Of a stretch of DNA of 64,000 bases, positions 16,777 to 25,214 are shown piece by piece. The translations under genes and the position numbers were made by a program. The notes below the pieces were generated by a model. The model did no database searches and was not told the origin of the DNA. It saw only the letters and a list, made by a program, of their open reading frames with translations. The DNA lies in contig DSEQ01000028.1 of NCBI GenBank assembly GCA_011056555.1, positions 1 to 64,000 of the forward strand, written 5' to 3'. The number at the start of each line of letters is the position of its first letter. Position 1 is the first letter of the stretch. This DNA is from Candidatus Zixiibacteriota bacterium. GTDB taxonomy: Bacteria > Zixibacteria > MSB-5A5 > JAABVY01.

Positions 16777-19116
16777 TTATGATTGAGCTACTTTTTCTTC
16801 AGTTTGAATATTTTCGGTTTGCGTATCCGGCATGAGCCTCCTGTGCCAGATCTTGAAGATCGATGGCAGAAGGAGCAATGTCACCGCACCTGAGACCATC
16901 ATGATGGCAAAGAAGAACGATCCCACAGTAACATATGGTACCAGGTTGGAGAAGAACATGGGAACAAAGCCGATCGATATCACCAGCAGATTGCGGGTGA
17001 TCGCGCGGCCCAGCCCCTCGAACATCTCGGGGAATGTCTGCGAGAAATTGCCGGTTCTTGCATGTATATATTTTGATCTCTTTATGAAGTGTATGGCAAA
17101 GTCAATCGACAGGCCGAGCGTCAGCGATGACAGTACCGCAATCGGCATATCATAAGGCTTACCCAGATAACCTATGGCGCCATAGATGGCCGCGATCGTG
17201 ATTGTCAACGGCAGCATGGAGATAGCGCCCAGAATGAATGAACGGAAGAGGATTACCATCATGATGAACACAACCGCAAATGATCCCAGGAGGGCCGAAC
17301 GCATACCGCCCACCATCTTCTGCTGCCAGACAATATTCACATACGGCAATCCAGCCCAGTTGGCATCGATCTCGGCCGGTGGCGGATTGGCATCCATAAA
17401 CTCCTCGGCATCCGCAACCACTTTGGCGACCGAACGATTGTCCCCCTCGGTCATCTGCACCCAGATATTGGCCTTGGAATAATCGGTGTTGATCAGCTTG
17501 AAGAGATCATCCGGATCGCCCCCCGAAATCTCATACAGAAATATATCCTGAGCCACCTCGTTCTGATTATCAGGAATCGCATACTTGGCGGAATCCTGAT
17601 TGAAAAGTTCGAAGCGCACTTTTTTGACAATGTCTGTAATCCCGGCTGTCGAACCGACTATACGGTTGGCCTCCAGATACTGCTGAAGTCTTTCAATATA
17701 TTTCAAAAGTTCGGGATTCTTGATCGCATCCGGCTCACCGCCGTCGATCACAAGGTAGTTCATGTATGTCCCGGCCAGATGCTTATTCATAGTGCGGTCG
17801 GCGATTCTGATCGGATGGTCTTTCTTGAACCATTTGACCGGATTATCGTTGACCACAATCATATTCAGCCCTATCACGGCAAATATGATAACTACCACAG
17901 CACCTGCGAGAATCAGCTTGTAGTATTTGTTGGTGATGTCTCTGAATAAGTGCAGTACTCTCGACAGCGGCCCGCCCTCATCTTCTCTTTTGCCGAAATT
18001 GCGCAGGGTTTTATCCGAAATCATAACCGCGAAAGCTGGGTTTAATGTCAGAGACAGTATCCAGGCGGAAAATATTCCGAAGGCCACGAAGATTCCAAAT
18101 ACCCGTACCGGCGGTATCGGAGTTGTCGCCAGCGAAAGAAATCCGACCACGGTCGTTAGCGATGTAAACAGCATGGGAATAAACAGTTCGGAAATCGTAT
18201 TTCTGATCGTGGTCTTTTTGTGCTTGTGCTTTTGATAACGGTCATGAAACTCAGATATAATATGTATTGAGTTTAGTACTGCGATCGGTATCAGGAATAT
18301 CGGGATCATCGAGCTCATAATGTGCACCGTGTTCCCTGTCGCAATCAGGAGCCCCATGGCCCAGATGACCGACACTACCGCCACGATCATGGGGGGAATA
18401 ACAACCTTTATCTGCCGGAAAAAGAGCAGCATCAGCAGAAAAATGATTGCCCCGGCCATCGGAGCAGAAATCGCCATCTGCTTGAACATCTCCGCCCCGA
18501 AACTGTCCTGCGCGATAGGCAGGCCAGCGATGTAATATTCCTCGCCGTTAGAATGCTTGTCTATAATAGCTTTGATTTCATTGGATATACGGTAGGACAT
18601 ATCCTTGGATTCGATCGGGATGAACATGGCGATCGCTTTGCCGTCATCCGAACCCAGCTTGCCGCGCAGAATCGGATTGCCCTTGATCCGCCCCAGAACA
18701 TAGCGGGCCGCCGAATCGGACTCAGGCTCCCCTTCAAGCAGAGTTTCAACTTTCAGGATTCCATCCGGGGTCTGCTTGATGTCATCCACAGTTGAGGGGG
18801 CCATGATATCGTCGGCAATAACGCCGTCAATATCCTCGATCTCTTCAATTATATTATAGACATTGGTAAGAATCTCTTCATTGAAAGCTCCCTCCTGGGA
18901 GACTACGCCTACTGCGATAAAATCCGAAATCCCAAATTCTTCCTTGACCTGGCGGTCGAAGACTCTCACAGGCTCATCTTCCTCGAGCATATTTTCAGGA
19001 TCAGTGTCAATTTTAATATTGGGGAGCTGCAGCGCGAAGAATACAGTGATAACAGCTACGATGCCGATAACTATCCAGGGATGATTAATAGAAAATTCAG
19101 TAAGTGCCTTCTTCAT
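16777..19116 (-). CDS. RND superfamily transporter (MMPL/COG1033)
   Basis: 779 residues with two RND halves. TM1 is at about 14-30, followed by a periplasmic loop (to about 210) and five TMs. The second half has TM7 at about 398-418, a loop to about 625, and TMs 8-12. The second-half motif LTLGLSIDFAIHFIKR carries the acidic TM residue typical of MMPL/HpnN-like proteins; the equivalent first-half segment (FLIPIAVLNSIHIISEFHDRY) lacks it. At under 800 residues it is of the short, patched-like type and not the AcrB type. It heads the operon with a LolA-like periplasmic protein and a beta-barrel, suggesting lipid or hydrophobic-molecule export to the outer membrane. Substrate unknown. Confidence 0.9.
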   Translation of the reverse strand: MKKALTEFSINHPWIVIGIVAVITVFFALQLPNIKIDTDPENMLEEDEPVRVFDRQVKEEFGISDFIAVGVVSQEGAFNEEILTNVYNIIEEIEDIDGVIADDIMAPSTVDDIKQTPDGILKVETLLEGEPESDSAARYVLGRIKGNPILRGKLGSDDGKAIAMFIPIESKDMSYRISNEIKAIIDKHSNGEEYYIAGLPIAQDSFGAEMFKQMAISAPMAGAIIFLLMLLFFRQIKVVIPPMIVAVVSVIWAMGLLIATGNTVHIMSSMIPIFLIPIAVLNSIHIISEFHDRYQKHKHKKTTIRNTISELFIPMLFTSLTTVVGFLSLATTPIPPVRVFGIFVAFGIFSAWILSLTLNPAFAVMISDKTLRNFGKREDEGGPLSRVLHLFRDITNKYYKLILAGAVVVIIFAVIGLNMIVVNDNPVKWFKKDHPIRIADRTMNKHLAGTYMNYLVIDGGEPDAIKNPELLKYIERLQQYLEANRIVGSTAGITDIVKKVRFELFNQDSAKYAIPDNQNEVAQDIFLYEISGGDPDDLFKLINTDYSKANIWVQMTEGDNRSVAKVVADAEEFMDANPPPAEIDANWAGLPYVNIVWQQKMVGGMRSALLGSFAVVFIMMVILFRSFILGAISMLPLTITIAAIYGAIGYLGKPYDMPIAVLSSLTLGLSIDFAIHFIKRSKYIHARTGNFSQTFPEMFEGLGRAITRNLLVISIGFVPMFFSNLVPYVTVGSFFFAIMMVSGAVTLLLLPSIFKIWHRRLMPDTQTENIQTEEKVAQS

Positions 19117-19496
19117 AATGTCTCTCCTTTGGGATTTTTTGGAAATTATATTTAACCGTTTAGATAAGGATTGACTTGAAATGATTCAGATTTTTTTGAA
19201 TTAGTGCTAATTGCTTGCGCTATTATGGCTTATACGCCAGGTCGCTTTGAGCGAAGTTACAGAACCGGCCTTTGACGAACAAAAATCTGTCTGTTCATGA
19301 GAGATTCTTTGGTCACTTCGCTCCCTCAGGTTGACCATTTACAAAGCACTTTTTCGTTTTGCAGAGTCTTGGTTTGCCGGAGGCGAATTGTAACCCTGCG
19401 TTACGATAAAACCAAATAATTCACAAAAAAACCGCCAAGTCTACGGACAGGACGGAACTGAATTTTGCATTTTCTATTAGCTGTCAGAGTTATAAA
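19117..19496. other. Intergenic region with a degenerate dispersed repeat
   Basis: About 380 bp without a credible gene. Near 19297-19335 it holds the string GAGATTCTTTGGTCACTTCG and following bases, similar to a sequence at 24140-24172 (AAGATTCTTCGCTGCGCTCA and following). TATAAT can be read on the minus strand at about 19153-19158 upstream of the RND gene, but no good -35 accompanies it. Confidence 0.4.
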
Positions 19497-19745
19497 TCAG
19501 GCTTTGCCGAACTTCTTTTCCCAGCGCCTTTTAATGGCCTCATTCAATTTTGAACTGATCGACTCCGGAAGTTCCTCCCTCTCCCCATCTTTGCAGAGAA
19601 TCACCGTCTGCCTGAGCGTGTCCACCATCAGGCGGCAGTTTTTACAACCTTTAAGATGCTCTTCAATCTCGCTGCAAAGTTCTGGCCCGAGTTCGCCGTC
19701 GATATAATCTGCTATACTTTGTATATGTTTTTTACACTCGCTCAT
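19497..19745 (-). CDS. Zinc-finger anti-sigma factor (zf-HC2)
   Basis: 82 residues. The anti-sigma zinc motif is seen as HLKGCKNC with an upstream Cys/His (MSECKKH at residues 1-7) and the family signature DGELGPELCSEIEEHL. There is no transmembrane segment, so this is a soluble, possibly redox-sensing anti-sigma factor. It overlaps the end of the upstream sigma-factor gene by 14 nt, indicating translational coupling. It presumably binds and inhibits that sigma factor; zinc loss or thiol oxidation would release it, by analogy with RsrA/ChrR-type proteins. Confidence 0.87.
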   Translation of the reverse strand: MSECKKHIQSIADYIDGELGPELCSEIEEHLKGCKNCRLMVDTLRQTVILCKDGEREELPESISSKLNEAIKRRWEKKFGKA

Positions 19746-20322
19746 TTGCTTTCTCCTTAAATACTTCCGAGAGCCTCTCCCTGAGAGCCAGCCTGGCCCT
19801 CAGGATCCGCGACTTGGTCGCCGCCACCGAGAGATTCATCGAATCGGCCACCTCCTTGACCGAGAGATCTTCATAATATCTCAGAATGAAGGGCACACTG
19901 TATTTATCCGACATTTCCGCCAGAGTGTCATCGATCACTCGATTCAGCTCTTTCTGCTCAAGGAGCTCGTGCGGATCTCCCCATTCGAATAATTCCTTTG
20001 CTCCGTCTCCCGAACCATGCCCGCCCGGCAGAAAATCCTCGATCGGTTTCAACTCGGCTTTCTTTTTACTCTGGTGAAGCGCATTCACGGCATTGACCGC
20101 TATAGCATAGAGCCAGGTTCCGAAGGAAGATTCGCCGCGAAACTTATCGATGTTATCAACCGCTTTCAGGAATGTCTCCTGGAGAATATCCTCGGCATCG
20201 TGCCGATTTCCCGAGAGCTTAAAACCAAGATTATAAATCTTGTTTTTGTACTTTTCAATCAGCCGGCTGAATGCCTCGAAATCGCCTGATTGAGCTTTTT
20301 TCACCAACTCTTTTTCATTCAT
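19732..20322 (-). CDS. RNA polymerase ECF-type sigma factor
   Basis: 196 residues. Region 2 is present (FSRLIEKYKNKIYNLGFKL, DAEDILQETFLKA, FGTWLYAIAVN) and region 4 (LRYYEDLSVKEVADSMNLS followed by TKSRILRARLAL), linked by a somewhat long Gly-rich insert at about 95-120. The downstream overlapping zf-HC2 gene is its likely cognate anti-sigma factor. The gene begins 59 nt past the lipoprotein gene at 20382-21311, so it could be read from that upstream redox operon. The target regulon is unknown. Confidence 0.93.
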   Translation of the reverse strand: MNEKELVKKAQSGDFEAFSRLIEKYKNKIYNLGFKLSGNRHDAEDILQETFLKAVDNIDKFRGESSFGTWLYAIAVNAVNALHQSKKKAELKPIEDFLPGGHGSGDGAKELFEWGDPHELLEQKELNRVIDDTLAEMSDKYSVPFILRYYEDLSVKEVADSMNLSVAATKSRILRARLALRERLSEVFKEKANERV

Positions 20323-20381
20323 TTGGATTGGAATATACGCTAAATGATTCAGGAAAAAACAAAAAAATCCGGGGGTGAAAA

Positions 20382-21311
20382 TTAATGCGTCCTGTATCCG
20401 CGAAGACCGCGAATATATTTTGCACCGAATTCGAGGGGAAGTTCCTGGGAGCTTTTGTTGATGATTCCAAGCAGGTCCTCTCCGGCAGAATAGAGATAAA
20501 TCTCTCCGAACTCCGGGTCAACTACGGCATACGACTGGCAGCCGCCAACCTCAGCGCTATCTCTCAGGTCCCCTTTCAATCCGATAAAACTCAGGTACGA
20601 ATCGAGGGCCTGCAAGCCATCCCGGGGCAGATAGAATACGGTAATCCTGCCGTATCCGGGATCATAGTCACATGTGAAAACGCGTGTAAAAAAGCTCTGA
20701 TTCAAAAAGTAATTGTGAATATAGGCTTCGGAACAGGGGATCTTGTCTTCTGCCGGAAAAACAGATAACTCTTCCGGGTACTGCGCCGTTCCGGGAATTT
20801 TCGCTTCCACCGCCCGTGCCAGCTTGATCAGCTTGTCCTCCATTTTGGGCACAGGAAATGGACAGGAGACATCGCTGACATACCGGTCCTTGAGTAAAGT
20901 TATGCAGTTGGAATCAAGAAAAGCCTCCGTTCCAATCTTAATAATCTCGCAGTCATCGGGACGAATCAGAGTATAAAGCCCGAAGGCCGTATTGGGGTCA
21001 GGGAATTTAAATAATTCCGCCACGAATTGATTTTGAAATTCCTTGTCCTTGTAATCCGCCCTTGCCATTGTAGTTAGATGGTAGCGCCAGTAAAGCTCAG
21101 CTGAAGCCCCTATCATTTCCTCCAGGTCAAACGGCTCAAACCGGGTTGGGTCGGTGACACGTTCAAATGCGACCAGCTGTCTATCATCAGGGAAAATATC
21201 GATATCCTCTTCGTCCCGGAATGTCTCCTCCCGGTCGCTGTCCTTCCGATCCCGTCCGCATGAGACAATTATAAGGGCCGGGAGAAGCATCAGGATTATC
21301 CGCTTTAACAT
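20382..21311 (-). CDS. DUF6599-type lipoprotein
   Basis: About 309 residues from ATG 21311 (AAGGAGG, 6-nt spacing; a GTG two codons upstream is also in frame). Lipoprotein signal with lipobox IIVSCG at about residues 15-20. The central motifs MIGASAELYWRYHL and FPDPNTAFGLYTLIRP match the pattern of DUF6599 proteins (a 'GGAELY' box and a 'DMGSPxNAFGIY' box). It lies 12 nt downstream of the polyferredoxin gene and is the third gene of the DUF362-polyferredoxin operon, so it is probably a periplasm-facing accessory of that redox system. Biochemical role unknown. Confidence 0.8.
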   Translation of the reverse strand: MLKRIILMLLPALIIVSCGRDRKDSDREETFRDEEDIDIFPDDRQLVAFERVTDPTRFEPFDLEEMIGASAELYWRYHLTTMARADYKDKEFQNQFVAELFKFPDPNTAFGLYTLIRPDDCEIIKIGTEAFLDSNCITLLKDRYVSDVSCPFPVPKMEDKLIKLARAVEAKIPGTAQYPEELSVFPAEDKIPCSEAYIHNYFLNQSFFTRVFTCDYDPGYGRITVFYLPRDGLQALDSYLSFIGLKGDLRDSAEVGGCQSYAVVDPEFGEIYLYSAGEDLLGIINKSSQELPLEFGAKYIRGLRGYRTH

Positions 21312-21323
21312 TTCCACCCTCCT

Positions 21324-22979
21324 TTATGTGCGGGATGACCCGCGGGCATTCTCTAAAATAATCCGGTTTTCCCTGCTGCGGCTTTCACCCACCGGGGTAA
21401 CACGAATCGCGGCCTTGTCCGCGACCGGGCAGGCATACTCGCAGGCCCCGCATCCAGTACACAGCTCAGGATCTACATAGGGTCTCTGAACCTCGACCAT
21501 CTCACCTTTTCTGTTTCTCACCGTAATCTTTTCCGTGTAAATAGCCTTGGGCGAGGTCGGGCACCATTCTTCGCACACCACGCAGGGGGTGGCCATGGCC
21601 CACGGCAGGCAGCGCCCCCGATCAACAAAGGCGGTCCCGATAACATTAGCCGGCACCTCCCGGGAACCCACCTTCTCCTCCAGCGTCAGCTCCCTGATAG
21701 CTCCGGTCGGGCAGACCTGCCCGCAGAGCGTGCAGGAGGGCTCGCAGTATCCGATACGCATAATCAATATAGGCGACCAGAGCCCCTCCCATCCTGCTTC
21801 GAGCAATGTCGGATGGATCGCATTGGTCGGGCAGACTTTCATACATTCCCCGCACCTGATGCAGCGCGCCATAAAAAGGTCCTCTTGTGTCGAGCCGGGC
21901 GGTCGAATCAATTTGTCATTCGGTTTGGCGGACGCTGGCTGGGCCTTGAATAATGCCACCGCTCCCACTCCCAGTGCGGCCGAGGCAAGCACCTTGCGAC
22001 GGGTGATATTCGGCTTCGGTTCTATTCTTTCTTCCGATTTCGGAAAAAATTTGAATTTTATGGCACCGCGGTCGCAGACTGCCTGGCAGTTCAGGCAGAC
22101 ATGGCACTCGCTTTTGCGCCAGGGCACCCCCGCCTCCGGGCCATCCGCCCCCTGGCAATATTTCAGGCATTTATTGCAATGATCGCATTCCGATTCATAT
22201 TTCTCCATTCCGAAGATCGACCAGCGCGAGATCAGCCCCAGAAATGCTCCCAGCGGGCAAAGCCCGCGACACCAGAATCGTGTGAACCAGCGGTTGGCAG
22301 CCAGGATCAACAGGAAGAATAGCCCGAGTGAGAAGATCGTGTTGTAGCTGACCACCGAATGTGTAACCAGCACATTCTCCTGAATCCATCCCGAGACGAA
22401 GCCCAGGATCGCATTGCCGGGGAAGTTATTATCAAATGAGAAATCGGCCACAAAATCGAGAAGGCCGGAGAGGATCGGCAGAACTACCAGCCCCAATGAT
22501 CTGATAAGAAGCGAAATCGGATCGAATATTCCTGCTATCATCAGACCCAGTACAGCCGAACCGATGAAGAAAATCAGGATATAGTATTTGATCTTCTGAT
22601 ACCAGTGGTACTGGTTCGATTTAACCAGATTCATTCCCCGGCGCGACCGGCGTTCGGACTTAAAGGTCGAGCAGAGCTGATTGATCGTACCCATGGGACA
22701 AACCCAGCCGCAGAAGAAACGTCCAAAAAATATGGTCAAAACAATAATTATCAGCGAAAACAGCAGTCCGGAGAAAATCGTCAGGGTCGAGACAGCGGTC
22801 ATAAATGATGCCAGCGGATCGAATTGCAGAAATATCTTAACCGGGTAGGCCAGACGATAGTCCCTGAGCGCATCGGCGGAAAAGGTCCCGGCAAATTCGG
22901 TTTTAAGAAGCAGCACCAGGAAAAGGATTAACACCACCGCCTGCACCGCTCTGCGGATATTTCTGACATGCTGTATCGT
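21324..22979 (-). CDS. Membrane polyferredoxin with internal Tat-like signal (NapH-NapG-type fusion)
   Basis: About 551 residues. ATG 22979, 4 nt after the stop of the DUF362 gene, is taken as the start; a frame extending 77 codons further overlaps that gene and lacks similarity. The N-terminal half is NapH/NosR-like: TM segments at about 14-27, 65-86, 132-155 and 213-230, with CGWVCP (91-96) and CRGLCP (238-243). Then come cluster motifs CDHCNKC (266) and CHVCLNCQAVC (293). At 328 a twin-arginine motif and hydrophobic stretch (ITRRKVLASAALGVGAVAL, then PASA) precede a NapG-like ferredoxin half with CIRCGECMKVCP (374), CTLCGQVCP (417), CVVCEEWCP (467) and CTGCGACEYACP (508). The layout suggests membrane electron transfer out to a periplasmic multi-cluster domain. 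Partners are DUF362 upstream and a DUF6599 lipoprotein downstream. The electron donor and acceptor are not known. Confidence 0.9.
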   Translation of the reverse strand, partial: TIQHVRNIRRAVQAVVLILFLVLLLKTEFAGTFSADALRDYRLAYPVKIFLQFDPLASFMTAVSTLTIFSGLLFSLIIIVLTIFFGRFFCGWVCPMGTINQLCSTFKSERRSRRGMNLVKSNQYHWYQKIKYYILIFFIGSAVLGLMIAGIFDPISLLIRSLGLVVLPILSGLLDFVADFSFDNNFPGNAILGFVSGWIQENVLVTHSVVSYNTIFSLGLFFLLILAANRWFTRFWCRGLCPLGAFLGLISRWSIFGMEKYESECDHCNKCLKYCQGADGPEAGVPWRKSECHVCLNCQAVCDRGAIKFKFFPKSEERIEPKPNITRRKVLASAALGVGAVALFKAQPASAKPNDKLIRPPGSTQEDLFMARCIRCGECMKVCPTNAIHPTLLEAGWEGLWSPILIMRIGYCEPSCTLCGQVCPTGAIRELTLEEKVGSREVPANVIGTAFVDRGRCLPWAMATPCVVCEEWCPTSPKAIYTEKITVRNRKGEMVEVQRPYVDPELCTGCGACEYACPVADKAAIRVTPVGESRSRENRIILENARGSSRT

Positions 22980-22983
22980 CATC

Positions 22984-23949
22984 TCAGCTTCTGATAATCT
23001 CCTTTGATTTATAGTCCGCCGTGCCCAGCCCCTCACGTTCGGCGAGAGTGATATGGCCGACATCGGAGGGATCGAGATCCAGGAACTGGCAGCCGAATGC
23101 ATCCGCGGCAACTTGATCGGTGGTGGCATAAACAGTGCGCGCACTCTTGACATCATCCAGTGATCCCCCCACCGGACCATTGCGCATAAGCACACGATAT
23201 GCATCGACAACTACCAGTGTAGGGCGAAGGAATGTTGCCAGGTCGACGATGGAACGATGGATTTTCTGATGCAGCTGTCCGCGTGTGCCGCCGATTATGC
23301 CGTACAGGTTTTTCAGCCCGATCGTCATGCGGGAAAGCGAATGCGCCTTCACGATCGGGACATTTATGACTTTATCTGTTTCGATAAAATATTTCAAGAC
23401 CGGCCAGGCAGTCAGCAGCTCGCCCCTGATATCGACCTCGACAAAATCCTGCTCACCCGGAATTATCACCTCTGCCCCGGCTTTCTGCGCCGCCTCCTGG
23501 ATTCCGGAACGGGCGAAGGTCCGGCGGGGATCGTGACAGGTGACGTCGGTAACGATAACCTTGGAGGCTCCCGCAGCGTAGGCCATACTGACCAGTTCCG
23601 CAACAAGCTCCGGATTGGTGGTGGCGGCCTGCTCCGGGGTACGGTCCCAGGCCACATTGGGTTTGATAACCACCCGGTCATCCCGGGAAATAAACTTCTC
23701 CATCCCGCCCAGAGAATCGACCACTTTACGCCCCAGCTCACGCACATCATCCCCTTCGGCCACAGCCAGTTTGCTGTCAAGAGCGCGATCCGGAATCCTG
23801 TAATCGGCGCTCACAGCTCGAGCCTGTTTTTCCTCCGGAAAATCAGGTTTGAGGTCAAGCGCGAAATATCCTCCCGCGAATACCGCTGCGGCGGCCGAGG
23901 CTTTGCCGGTCTGAATGATAAATTTACGTCTGTCCATCTTTTCGCCCAT
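22984..23949 (-). CDS. DUF362 protein with Tat signal
   Basis: 321 residues from ATG 23949 (GAGGAC about 6 nt upstream); a longer frame of 65 extra codons has no signal-like features. A twin-arginine signal (MDRRKFIIQTG, then a short Ala-rich hydrophobic stretch) covers residues 5-30. The DUF362 domain follows, with VVIKPNVAWDRTPEQAATTNP, VIVTDVTCHDPR, VINVPIVKAHSLSRMTIGLKN and LVVVDAYRVLMRNGP, all family hallmarks. DUF362 proteins are often fused to or encoded beside ferredoxins; here the ferredoxin partner is the next gene (4-nt gap). The export signal indicates a folded, perhaps cofactor-bearing periplasmic protein. First gene of the operon. Confidence 0.88.
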   Translation of the reverse strand: MGEKMDRRKFIIQTGKASAAAAVFAGGYFALDLKPDFPEEKQARAVSADYRIPDRALDSKLAVAEGDDVRELGRKVVDSLGGMEKFISRDDRVVIKPNVAWDRTPEQAATTNPELVAELVSMAYAAGASKVIVTDVTCHDPRRTFARSGIQEAAQKAGAEVIIPGEQDFVEVDIRGELLTAWPVLKYFIETDKVINVPIVKAHSLSRMTIGLKNLYGIIGGTRGQLHQKIHRSIVDLATFLRPTLVVVDAYRVLMRNGPVGGSLDDVKSARTVYATTDQVAADAFGCQFLDLDPSDVGHITLAEREGLGTADYKSKEIIRS

Positions 23950-24299
23950 AAGCTGTCCTCTGGTTTTTATAATGATACGCAGGATAGAAGAGCCCGGCAA
24001 TATTAAATTTGCTATTGGAGGGATTTGGATGTTTGCCTGCCCCCCCAGCTCAGGGAAATGTTGAGAAAGCACGGAATATGGAGAATACAAGTATCCGCCG
24101 TCATCTGAGGGACCGTGGTGACCGAAAAATCTCTCACGAAGCAAAAAGATTCTTCGCTGCGCTCAGAATGACAGTTTCAATCCATACACACTTTTTCAAG
24201 AGACCCATCCGGGACAGGACACCCTGGCGCATATCTGTGAACACTTATCCCGGATTTATACTTTGGCAAATCAAGATTATCTTCGTATAATTTGTATGC
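23950..24299. other. Divergent intergenic region with a repeat-like segment
   Basis: Between the leftward DUF362 operon and the rightward PSP1 operon. It contains AAGATTCTTCGCTGCGCTCA and following bases at about 24142, a kind of short intergenic repeat resembling a segment near 19300. No gene seen. A promoter for the rightward operon lies at its end. Confidence 0.4.
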
Positions 24300-24328
24300 T
24301 TGACAATACCATAAAGCAATTATAGATT
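24300..24328 (+). promoter_or_regulatory. Sigma-70-type promoter of the PSP1-metG operon
   Basis: TTGACA (24300-24305), 17-nt spacer, TAGATT (24323-24328); a TATAGA offset by two bases is also present. About 25 nt later comes the TTG start of the PSP1 gene with its GGAGG. Confidence 0.6.
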
Positions 24329-24353
24329 AAAGCCCATAAATTTGGAGGATATT

Positions 24354-25214
24354 TTGAATAATCTATGGGAAATAGAATTTAAAGCGGGACGACGCGTTTT
24401 TCATATAAATGTCAACAAGGTTGAGTTCGAAGTGGGCGACTATGTCATCGTCGCCGCTGAACGCGGCGAGGATATGGGGAAGGTCATCCGGGAATACCTT
24501 CCCTCGGTGAATCTGAAGTATGCACCCACTGCGGTTCTGCGAAAAGCCACCGACGACGACATGGGGCGGCTGAATTTCAACCGTGAGAAGGAAGAGGAAT
24601 CATTCGGCGAATGCCAGAACCTGATCAAAAAGCATGATTTGGATATGAAGCTGGTTGACGTCGAATATCAGTTCGACTGCAACAAGCTGACTTTTTACTT
24701 TACCGCAGATCAGCGTGTCGATTTCCGCGAGCTGGTCAAGGACCTCGCAGCAATCTATAAAACCAGAATAGAGCTGCGCCAGATCGGAGTGCGCGACGAG
24801 GCCCGCCGGATCGGCGGCTTTGGAATCTGCGGTCTTAAGCAATGCTGTTCCTGCTGGCTGAGGGAATTCGAGCCGATTACCACCCAGCTTGCACGGGAAC
24901 AGAACCTGGCCTTGAACCCGCAGAAAATCTCCGGCAACTGCGGACGCCTCCTGTGCTGCCTGCTTTACGAGCAGAATCATTACCAGCAGGCTCTGACTGA
25001 ATTCCCCCAGCTGGGATCGATCTACCGCACGGAAAAGGGTACAGCCACGGTCGAGAAGGTAAATGTCTTCACACGGGAGCTGATCGTGAAACATACTGAT
25101 AATTACGAAGAGAAAGTGAAGGTTGAAGAAGACGTGACCGATAAATACGGCTATCGAACCACTTACAGAAGGGTGGTCAATATTAACGGGGGAGATGAGA
25201 GTGAGTCAGCCTGA
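24354..25214 (+). CDS. PSP1 domain protein (RicT/YaaT-like)
   Basis: About 286 residues from a TTG at 24354, chosen because GGAGG ends 5 nt before it; another in-frame TTG four codons upstream overlaps that RBS. The PSP1 C-terminal domain is clear: DQRVDFRELVKDLA, TRIELRQIGVRDEAR, GGFGICGLKQCCSCWL and KISGNCGRLLCCLLYE, including the Cys cluster that in RicT binds Fe-S together with RicA and RicF. In Bacillus RicT supports RNase Y function; in diderms the role is less clear. First gene of a long rightward operon; its end overlaps the metG start, a linkage common in many bacteria. Confidence 0.9.
   Translation: MNNLWEIEFKAGRRVFHINVNKVEFEVGDYVIVAAERGEDMGKVIREYLPSVNLKYAPTAVLRKATDDDMGRLNFNREKEEESFGECQNLIKKHDLDMKLVDVEYQFDCNKLTFYFTADQRVDFRELVKDLAAIYKTRIELRQIGVRDEARRIGGFGICGLKQCCSCWLREFEPITTQLAREQNLALNPQKISGNCGRLLCCLLYEQNHYQQALTEFPQLGSIYRTEKGTATVEKVNVFTRELIVKHTDNYEEKVKVEEDVTDKYGYRTTYRRVVNINGGDESESA

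Noticed and set aside
22980-23210. N-terminal extension of 77 codons on the polyferredoxin
   Set aside because: It overlaps the DUF362 gene, reads like out-of-frame coding sequence, and an ATG after the DUF362 stop gives a natural start.
23950-24144. N-terminal extension of the DUF362 gene
   Set aside because: The extension has no signal or conserved motif, while ATG 23949 has an RBS and leads straight into a Tat signal.
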